Positions 56,233-64,000 of a DNA stretch of 64,000 nucleotides are shown here, one piece after another. The DNA lies in NCBI GenBank assembly GCA_017654935.2, contig CM065684.1:64469324-64533323 (forward strand). Direction: 5' to 3'. Below the pieces are notes generated by a model. It did not search any database. It saw only the letters and a program-made list of their open reading frames with translations, and had not been told where the DNA came from. Source of the DNA: Phymorhynchus buccinoides. Its lineage: Eukaryota > Mollusca > Gastropoda > Neogastropoda > Raphitomidae. Numbering within the stretch: position 1 is the stretch's first letter; each line of letters opens with the position of its first letter. The translations under genes were made by a program, and so were the position numbers.

Positions 56233-57490
56233 CAGACATAAGACATTTTATTGACTAAACACAGGTTCATTTCAATATGGGATTTGGGGAGAAGGGGTAT
56301 CGAGCACTGACATTAACTCAGGTATACCAGCAGATGGGTGTACAAATCAAAATCGTGAGTTTTGCAGTCAACAAATCTGTTCACATTGGACGTTCTGCTT
56401 TTAATTTGAACGCCTTATATAAACACCTTGACAGCTCTCTAATTGAATCTTCGTCATTAGTATTCATTATATTGGAAATATCGTTACTCCCTAGAATTCT
56501 ACAATTCAGTCTAAGATCATGATAAGCACGACACACAAACAAAACATGACTTTCATCTTCGATTTCTTCTTTACAAAGAGGACATAACAAATGTCTAAGC
56601 AATACATCTGACCTATATCGAAGCCTATGTGTCCTTGTAGGGGATATTCCAAATCTGAACTGGACAAGAGTTGCTTTGAAACAGCGTAACTGTTCATAGT
56701 TAAAATATTCTTCTCTTTTGAATACTCTTTTAAAGCTGCTCTACATTTCAAAATGTTCTTTTGAACAAATTGCGTTGAACCAGTTTTCCTTAAACTGATC
56801 AATTAACCAGTGATCAATTAACCTAGACTTAAGAAGAGTTAACTTGATCTTACATCACCTACACTCTGCTGCTGCCATGCTTCAGTAAAACCATTTTCAC
56901 ACAATAAGTTTCTTAGGTAGAATACCCCGGACTCCTTGTTATGTGCATCCATATCTTGTAACAGTAAATAAGCTTTGCGAGGTAACCTGTCACCAGACAT
57001 GGTTAAAACTTTCAACCGGTACTTTACCATTTTTGACAGCTGAGTTTATGAATACAGGGTATCTACCAAGGTCCCCATATCATGTTATTAGGTGTTTGCA
57101 GGCCAACACGTACAAATCTTTTGCATGTAAATAAGTGATTTTTTTCTATTTCCCAAAACTTCTGATCCATAAAGCAAAATAGGCATAACCTGAGAGTCAA
57201 AAATCTTGAAAAACCCCCCCATCACTTTTAACTTCACCCAATCTAAAAAGACGGCGTATAATATGAGTTGTTCTAACCTTAGCTTTCACACGTAACTCAC
57301 TCACAGATCTTCAAAGGGACAGTTTAGTAGGAAACAATAATCCTAAGTATTTATAACTATTCACAACTTCAACTGGTTCATTACCATAATACCACACTTC
57401 TCTTTCTGCAAGAAAGCCCCCCTTTCGGTAAGCAATAATCTTGGTTTTAGATAAGTTAACTTGCATTCCAAAATTGTCAGATTCTTTAAG
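56233..57490 (-). mobile_element. Truncated LINE (RT thumb to C-terminus)
   Basis: On the - strand: NFGMQVNLSKTKIIAYRKGG (RT palm/thumb, about 57470-57410), VVNSYKYLG, then LRNLLCENGFTEAW, and CPLCKEEIEDESHVLFVC (CX2CX8HX4C) at about 56580. Several frameshifts. Same family type as the element at 1-1137. Confidence 0.75.
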
Positions 57491-57990
57491 ATTGAGAGAA
57501 AGAAAGAGAGAGAGAGAGAGAGAGATAATAATATCTTCCGATTGCCATGATCTGAACTATGTGGACCGATTGTTTGAAAGGCAACAACCTCCAGCTTGTT
57601 TTTGTTTTTATAATTAATATGCTTTTCACTTTTAGGAAATACATGTGGCCTTCAACATGTTTTGTATGGAGAAACAGATGCATAATGTACACAGAGCAGA
57701 AGACTATGTACATTTGTTATACATGTAGCAAATGTGAGAATTGTGATGGGTTTATAATGTATAAAGTCAGGATTCTTGAACCACATTACTCTGTAAAACA
57801 GACAGGAAGACTGAGAATAGTGAGCTAAACTGGGTTCTGTATATGTTAAAAGATAAAGCAGACAAGACACGAGCGCTCTGAAGGCTATACATGTTTATGA
57901 TTGGATACGACTCTTGTATTATGTTGTAAGCACTTTACTGCGTAAAACAGACAGGACGAGTTTGAAGGATATTAGAACAAGTTTGACCTA
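57490..57990. other. Gene-free interval
   Basis: Starts with a short (GA)n. GTAAAACAGACAGGA occurs twice (57796 and 57943). Nothing else recognised. Confidence 0.4.
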
Positions 57991-57999
57991 AAATGTGTG

Positions 58000-58152
58000 C
58001 CGTATGTCACGGACTATAAGGCGATACTTCTTTCCCAGACTGAGACCCCTGTGCCTTATAGTGACTAATAAAATAGTCAGAAGTTATAATAACAAAATCA
58101 GAATGTTGCTTACAATTTGGGGGGTGGGCCTTATAGTCCGTAAACTATGGTA
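58000..58152. mobile_element. MITE of the 'ccttatagtcc' family
   Basis: Left CCGTATGTCACGGACTATAAGG and right GCCTTATAGTCCGTAAACTA TGG form inverted ends of about 20 bp. Best preserved of the four copies in the window. Confidence 0.75.
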
Positions 58153-58329
58153 TACAGTGGAACCCCCCGTATAAGACCTTCAAAAATCATCCAAAATGAG
58201 GTCTTATAAGGGAGGGGTCTTATAAGGGAGGTAATTTTAATTATTGCAAAGGGCAATGCCTCTGAGAAGTAGGTCTTATGTGGGAGGGAGTCTTATAATG
58301 GGAGGTCTTATAAGGGAGGTTCCACTGTA
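58153..58329. mobile_element. MITE, 'tacagtggaacc' family
   Basis: 177 bp with inverted ends TACAGTGGAACCCCCCGTAT and GGGAGGTTCCACTGTA. The interior repeats GGTCTTATAAGGGAGG. It directly abuts the previous element. Confidence 0.78.
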
Positions 58330-58564
58330 TATATGAAGTTGCTGATCAGACTTGATTCATGTATTTTATTAATTGCATGATGGAATGTGAAGCATTGTTT
58401 GGTATAAAAATCAGAAGAAACAAATCTGTTTTCTGTTATAACTGACATATAAGTGAATAAAAAGAAACTGCTTTTTGTAGTACTGTTTTTTATGTTGTTG
58501 TTCTTGGATACTTTGGTTATAATTTGTCGAAATTCCATCTTCTTTGTAGAGCAACTGAGCAGAA

Positions 58565-58678
58565 AGAATTAGGGTGGTACCATCCGCAAAGCGTATTGAT
58601 TCATTGATTGTAGCTCTCATTGGGGCGGTACCATCCGCAAAGCGTATTGATTCATTGATTGTAGCTCTCACATTGGGA
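58565..58678. repeat. Two-copy tandem duplication, about 57 bp
   Basis: GGTACCATCCGCAAAGCGTA with TTGATTCATTGATTGTAGCTCTCA occurs twice in tandem. Confidence 0.9.
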
Positions 58679-58937
58679 ATCAAGGAAGTGTTCTTGTTAA
58701 TGGGTTTTTTTTAATGAAAATATTTCTCTATTGATAAAGTAAAATACATTTACTGAAATGTGCACAACACACAAATAATTCACATGATGAATTCTAAGAA
58801 TGCCTAAAGTTAAAAAAGCATCAATCAAATACATTTCAGCCTCTCTCACCCTTTCGTCTCTCTTAATCTTGTTAACATTGCACAGTTTAACTGATAAATA
58901 CACTTGCCTTCATTTTCTAGTTTGCCTGAGTCAGTCC

Positions 58938-58982
58938 ACTCTCTCTCTCTCTCTCTCTCTCCCTCCCTCCCCCCCCCCCCCT
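58938..58982. repeat. (CT)n and C run
   Basis: About 25 bp CT followed by C-rich sequence, downstream of the carrier gene's stop. Confidence 0.9.
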
Positions 58983-59147
58983 ACACTTTAAAAGGGACAT
59001 TAGTAGAATTACTTGTCACTCAAATTTGCACATAGTCTCACACTTTTCCCCATTCATGTTTTGCGACTGAAGGATTTTTCTTCAGTTTCCTCTGTAGAGA
59101 TCACAACTATGAGCATGTTTCTCACACTACGCATCCTAAACCTCACT

Positions 59148-59638
59148 TTAGTTCGCAGACTCCCCACCGTTCAAATACCTCAACAACTGACTATACACCA
59201 CAAACGTGGTCGCATTCACCGGAAATCCCCGCAAACACGTAATCACCGTTCCACGGAAAAACACTGTCGGCCCTTCCTGTTTGAAAGCCAGGGAACAACA
59301 GTGCAGGAATCCTCGATACTTCCCCTTGAAGTCGGCCTGGATCCTGCTCTTCATGACGTCACAGGGCATGGCGAAGAACCAGGCGGTAGACCCGGCCAGG
59401 CCCCCGCCGACCACATCAGCCATCAGGCCCCTGGAGTCCGTCAGTCCCCAGCGGTGCATGGCGGAGGAGATGGCCTGGTAGCAGAACAGGTAGATGCCGT
59501 AGGTGGGGATGTCTCGTAGCGCCATGGTCAACAGGCCTCGGTACATTCCTCGAAGCCCCTCCTTCTGCCACACGGCGCGGGCACACTGTGTAGGGCCTTT
59601 GAAATAGTCTTTGCTTTGTGTGGAGGCAATCTTGACGC
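59148..59638 (-). CDS. SLC25-like carrier, last coding exon
   Basis: A 491-nt exon entering in phase 1 after acceptor GATACAG (read on the - strand). It encodes [32 protein letters not shown], the third signature [18 protein letters not shown] and the C-terminus. Confidence 0.92.
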
Positions 59639-61770
59639 CTGTATCCAAAACCAGAATATTGAATAAGGAAAAAGTCAAGGTCAGGTCAGGTCAGATAGTT
59701 AGGACATTAGGCCCCGCGGCCTCTTCACTGTCCTGTCATTTTTGTTTGAACTTTTGCACAGCTGAGAGGTTTTTATATTTTGTTTTCGGCAAATCTGCCT
59801 TTTAGTCATGTTCATATTGTAGTTTTGATATGTTGGTGTATCCACCAAGGAGGTTTTTGAATTGTGTTAGATTCTGTGCTCGTTTAATATGTGCAGGAAG
59901 AGTATTACAAAACTTTGTTACTCTGTTAGAAAATAATGTTTTTCTAATATTAGTTCGGCTATACTGGGTTAGTATTTTTAAATCACTGTTACGGGTTCTT
60001 GAGTCAGTTGTTAGCTGGAACAAAGATTTATTAGTATTGTTATCACTGTGAAAAATTTTGTATGTGTTTATCAGATCCCCACGAATTCTTCTATATTTCA
60101 GAGATGGTAATTTTAACTTTCTTAGTCTGTGTTCGTAATCAAGGTGACTAACGCCTTTAATCAATGTTGTTGCTCGTCTTTGGACCCTTTCTAATGCTGC
60201 CGATTGCCTTTTTAAAAACGGACTCCAAACCTGATTTCCATACTCTAGATGAGGTCTGACCAAACTTTTATACAGTTTTAAAAATACTATATTATCTAAC
60301 CCAATAAAACTTCTTCTAATTAGGCCCAGCATTTTGTTGCCTTTACCAATAGCCGTGTTAATGTGGTTATCAAATGTTAATCCAGAGTCAAAGATGACTC
60401 CAAGACCCTTTTCCTCTTTGCAAGTTTCTAAAATATGTTTGTCAGTACCATGTGAGATTTTATAATTGCAACTTGGATTATTCTTTCCTAAATGCATCAC
60501 CTTACATTTACTATCATTAAAATACAAATTCCATTTCTAAGAAAGATCAATACTTTTGAATAAAGTTTTGAATGTTTTATTGATAAAAAATACTATGTCC
60601 AAACAATGATTAAAAAACAACAGTGAATCAACAAAAACTAACACACACACACACACACAAAGCAAAGCAAAGCAAAGCAAAAAAAGAAGAAGAATGATAC
60701 AGCATCCATTCTAGAAAAAAGTAAAATCAACTCATAGTCACAAAATGCAGACATTCCAACACGAAGGCCTAGTCCCTTGTTTCGACTCTAAACAATACTT
60801 TTGCCGTTCTTAAGAGAAACTTGATAGGATTACACTGTCACGAACACTACAAAGAATATAATATAAAGAAAAGGTGTGTTTTTTTAAAAGCAGAATTTGT
60901 TATAATTGAATTTAGCATAAACCACACGAAGAAGCCAACTCTACTACAACTCTCCTGCAAATGTCAAGATGTCGGAGGAGGAAAGTAGACATTCTATGGT
61001 CCAAGCCAACACTGACCGTCCCTGGGAATCTGAGCCTGCAGGGTGCATTTGACCACATCCACGGGACAGGCCAGGACCAGCTGGGCGGCCCCTCCAGCGC
61101 AGCCCGCCACGAAGACCTCGCCCATGGAGGGCGCCCTGTCCCGGGGAGCCAGCAGGCGGAGGGTTCCGCCGTACACCCCGAACATGATGGCGTTGACGCC
61201 CCCGTAGCTGATCACCGGGTAGGACAGTCCGCGGAAAAACCCTCGGAACTAAAGGCGAAAGAAACGTACACATCAACGCAAACCTGTTTACTCTTTTCGA
61301 GTAGTATTCTACTCAATTTGGATCTCTACTACTCTTCAAAATTGAAAATAATGCTCTTTAATTCTTGATTACTACTCATTTTCAGTGAATATTGATGGTT
61401 TAATGAATAAAACTACACATTTTGCACCCAAACTACTCATTTCAGCTATCCACACTACTCAAGACTTGTGTAGGGGTAAACAGGTCTGTCAACGGTTCAT
61501 TTTATTGACTTGTATCCTAAAACGTACTGAAGTTTGAATTCGGTTCTTCTTCGCCATAGGCAGCCAACTTCATCACGTTGAAGATTCTGCTGCACTTTAA
61601 GGGGTAGTACGGTCTATAAAGGCTACTCGCACACAGAGACGGGGGAGTGGGCAGACCAAGGAGCAGGGGCAGGGTCGTGGAGGAGAGAGGTTAGAAATTG
61701 AAAAGATCTATGATATTAAAGAAAGAGACTGACGGGTGGGGGATGGAGGTATGAGGGAGATAATAAAGAA

Positions 61771-61853
<83 letters not shown>

Positions 61854-62436
61854 CCTCTCTCTCTCTCTCTCATATTACCCACCAACCCATGGTGTTTGAT
61901 TGTAGTCATGGCGTGCAGTGTTCCTTTGTACCTGGAAGAGCCCTCCTGGGTTTGTAGCTGCACCTGAAACGACAGGCAAACAGACACACTGATAGACACG
62001 CACAACAATCTAATCGCATGCACACATGCCATACATGCACATCACCCGGAGGCACACACTGTTAACACGTAGGCTACACGGATGAGTCTACTTTGAGGTC
62101 CCGTGTGCCCATGCATGTAGCACACGTTAAACCCACTGGCAACGAAAAAGTTGTCATTTGGTCAAATTTACCCCCCCTCACCCCCCCCCCCCCCCCCTCA
62201 CCCCCCCCCCCCCCTCCTTTCCTTCCTCATCAGTGACAAAAATTGCATGAAAAAAACCCATTGGGTGGCGCGCCTCTGGCTGCGACGCGCTCTCCAGGTG
62301 GGAGCAACCCGAATTTCACAGAGACGCCTCTGTGACTATAAAGTACCTAATAGCTAATACACACTGGCCAACAACATCCCCACCATACCTACCTTAATGG
62401 TATCAAACGGGTGACCCATCACAATGCCCGCCATGC
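59148..62436 (-). CDS. Mitochondrial carrier, SLC25A45/47/48-like (5' exon not found)
   Basis: An inner-membrane solute carrier of the SLC25 family. On the - strand the exons run 62436-62393, 61963-61883, 61248-61017 and 59638-59148, joined at GT-AG sites with matching phases. They give 282 codons ending at TAA. Three carrier signatures are seen: PFDTIK, PVDVVK and PCDVMK, with GFFRG and VFFRG matrix-helix motifs after repeats 1 and 3. The ending [20 protein letters not shown] is closest to SLC25A45 as recalled. A first exon of roughly 15-20 codons (the expected start of helix 1) was not found up to 64000. Substrate is not inferable here; vertebrate SLC25A45 has been linked to methylated amino acid uptake. 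It is convergent with MGME1. Confidence 0.88.
59680..60535 (-). mobile_element. Truncated LINE in carrier-gene intron
   Basis: One open frame of 241 codons on the - strand (60527-59802), [48 protein letters not shown] then [11 protein letters not shown]. This is the RT C-terminal part of a CR1/Jockey-group LINE. The intact frame implies a young insertion. Same orientation as the carrier gene. The 3' end has (GACCT)n. Confidence 0.85.
61017..61248 (-). CDS. SLC25-like carrier, middle exon
   Basis: A 232-nt exon, phase 0 in and phase 1 out, donor GTCAGT. It encodes [20 protein letters not shown], then [20 protein letters not shown], the second carrier repeat. It is GC-rich compared with its surroundings. 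Confidence 0.92.
61774..61872. repeat. (CT)n microsatellite next to a donor site
   Basis: About 95 bp of CT on the + strand (GA in the transcript of the carrier gene). It begins within 10-20 nt of the donor of the 81-nt exon. Confidence 0.95.
61883..61963 (-). CDS. SLC25-like carrier, 81-nt exon
   Basis: Phase 0 at both ends, acceptor TTTCAG and donor GTGGGT on the - strand. It encodes [14 protein letters not shown] and then TTIKHHGL, the matrix loop after PFDTIK. A long (CT)n run begins 20 bp past the donor. Confidence 0.88.
62168..62218. repeat. C-rich runs
   Basis: Runs of 15-17 C residues broken by TCA. Confidence 0.9.
62262..62345. mobile_element. SINE body fragment
   Basis: GAGCAACCCGAATTTCACAG and GACGCGCTCTCCAGGTGG are the inverse of the SINE body at 38790. 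Confidence 0.55.
62393..62436 (-). CDS. SLC25-like carrier, 44-nt exon with first signature
   Basis: A mini-exon between acceptor TTTTCAG and donor GTAGGT on the - strand. It encodes [15 protein letters not shown], the end of helix 1 with the PFDTIK signature. Entry phase 1 implies an upstream exon ending in G. Confidence 0.82.
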
Positions 62437-62819
62437 CTGAAAATAAACCACAAGAAGAAGGATCATGACGATGTTCATGGTACCCCCCTCTGCCTCTTCC
62501 CCACCCCCCAGGGCCACCCCACACCCGTCCTATTGCTATGTTAAGTTCTTCTGATCTTGATATAGGCTACCTCTCTGCATCATTGCACTTTTTTGGGGTC
62601 AGTGGCCTATACCCCCCCACCCCACACACACATACCCACGTAGGCTATAATACGTTTTTGATTGCTTTGTTAGTTTGATTGTTTATATATAAACAACTGT
62701 TTAAAAAAGCAAATTTAACTTCATGAATCAGTTTAAATTAACAAAATTACATGAGGAATAAACCATTACATGGCTACCTTTGGGTCATTTCTTCTACATT
62801 GAGAGGAGTGCGGGGATGG

Positions 62820-63145
62820 TGGGGGGGGGGGTCTTCTTCCCCACCCCCACCCCTCTCTCTTCCTCCCTCCCTCCATCTCTCTCCCCCCCTCTCTCTCTCA
62901 GGTAGACAGAGAGAGGCAGACAGACAGAGAGGGGCAGGCAGACAGACAGAGAGGGGCAGGCAGACAGACAGAGAGGGGCAGGCAGACAGACGGACGAAGA
63001 CAGAGTGACAGGCCTTGGATGATGAATAGAGATCTCTACCAGCTGTAAAAAACAGGCTCTAATCACCATAAGCAGACTGATATGTGTGAAGATATATGGT
63101 ACACGTAGATGTAATCCTTTGTGATTAGATAGCCCATTTCTTGAC

Positions 63146-63181
<36 letters not shown>

Positions 63182-63185
63182 TAGA
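62820..63185. repeat. G run, CT-rich, GGGGCAGGCAGACAGACAGA repeats and (GA)n
   Basis: A G run at 62820, a pyrimidine tract, four units of about 22 bp (GAGAGGGGCAGGCAGACAGA) at about 62910-62990, and (GT)n/(GA)n at 63150-63181. Confidence 0.85.
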
Positions 63186-64000
63186 TAAACTCAAACTCGA
63201 AATGTTTTAATGAGGATAAACTGAGTAAGCATAAATAACTGCTTCTTTTCATCAGGTCCTCTCAAATAATGAAATAAGAAATGAATAAATAAATAAACTA
63301 CAAAACAAACTGAAATGGTTAAAAAATAAACAATGTAACAATCAAATGTAACAAATCCAAAGAACGAGGACAACATGAACTATAAATCAACATTCTCACA
63401 TTTCTTTTCACACACAAGTAATCAATTGACAATGTAACAATATCATATAAGAAGAGCATAAGCTCCAGACATGCGCACTTACTAGGATTATAACATGCAC
63501 AATAGATAAGTTTAGAAAAGGGAAGAAGTGAGCTGTTATAACCTTTCGAATAAATATTTATGAAAGCATCTTTTAAATGACAGCAATGTGCTTTTAGTTT
63601 TAATGCACTCGGAATTTCATTCCAGATAGAGAGAGAGAGAATGAGACTAAACTATTAATTATTGTCTAAAATCTAGATCCATAGCTTGACAGTATTCGCT
63701 TTCAGTGATAGTTGATTGTGCTTATTAAAAAAAAGTTAAACAACTGAAATTAAATGATAGTTTCACTAAGCCAAAACCAAACAAGCGGACCTAGGCTGTT
63801 TTGCGATAGAATAATTCAGAGAAAATATTAATTCAACACCCCTTAATATATTACCCCAAAAGAGTAAAAGAGTCAGCTAAAGTTATATATCAAATGTAAA
63901 GGGTATTCCCTCTTTCTGCGTGTGAAGTGAAATCTGGATTTTACGTCCTCTCGACCTGGGAAGGCACATATGGGACATTTGTGAGTGAATTCCCTCTCTG
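63186..64000. other. Gene-free interval at right edge
   Basis: AT-rich. The first exon of the carrier gene was looked for on the - strand here and not found. The edge sequence (TTTACGTCCTCTCGACCTGGGAAGGCAC) may be a retroelement piece. Confidence 0.4.

Overview
The window is eukaryotic nuclear DNA, most probably from a lophotrochozoan and, by the look of its dispersed repeats, a marine (caeno)gastropod mollusc. The reasons are spliced genes with GT-AG introns, animal-type nuclear genes for mitochondrial proteins, APE-type LINEs, tRNA-derived SINEs, many small inverted-repeat elements and very abundant simple repeats. The snail assignment rests on recalled repeat types, not on a search. There are no operons, CRISPR arrays, rRNA genes or genuine tRNA genes.

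Three cellular genes could be reconstructed by joining exons in phase. (1) GFM2, encoding mitochondrial ribosome-releasing factor 2 / EF-G2, on the + strand, 11720-26126: ten coding exons, 795 residues. (2) MGME1, encoding mitochondrial genome maintenance exonuclease 1, on the + strand, 39569-51654: five coding exons, 456 residues. (3) A mitochondrial carrier of the SLC25A45/47/48 type on the - strand, 59148-62436: four exons seen, with the first coding exon not found and probably beyond the window. All three products act in mitochondria (ribosome recycling, mtDNA 5'/3' flap trimming, inner-membrane transport). The clustering may be chance.

Layout: 1-11.7 kb is gene-free and holds a LINE 3' end, an RTE-like fragment, microsatellites, a 92-bp tandem repeat and a nearly complete but broken LINE (about 7.1-10.1 kb, - strand). 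11.7-26.1 kb is GFM2; its introns carry a hAT-like element, a piggyBac-like MITE, a 27-bp palindromic satellite and LINE pieces. 26.1-39.6 kb is intergenic: inverted-repeat elements, SINEs, a 3.3-kb purine-rich satellite and a 39-bp satellite. 39.6-51.7 kb is MGME1; its introns are mostly tandem arrays. 51.7-56.1 kb is a 20-bp satellite that begins at the MGME1 stop codon and is split by a transposon. 56.1-64 kb holds LINE and MITE pieces and the convergent carrier gene.

The most unusual feature is that both GFM2 and MGME1 have tandem arrays whose repeat units contain copies of the gene's own exon-intron junctions, with splice donors and/or acceptors intact. At least eight exon boundaries are affected. 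In addition, GFM2 introns hold older, diverged single copies of exons 2, 4 and 7. The MGME1 exon 4 array would supply 51-nt cassettes that are multiples of three and in frame. This looks like repeated local duplication of splice junctions, with possible effects on splicing and intron gain. RNA evidence would decide whether any copies are used.
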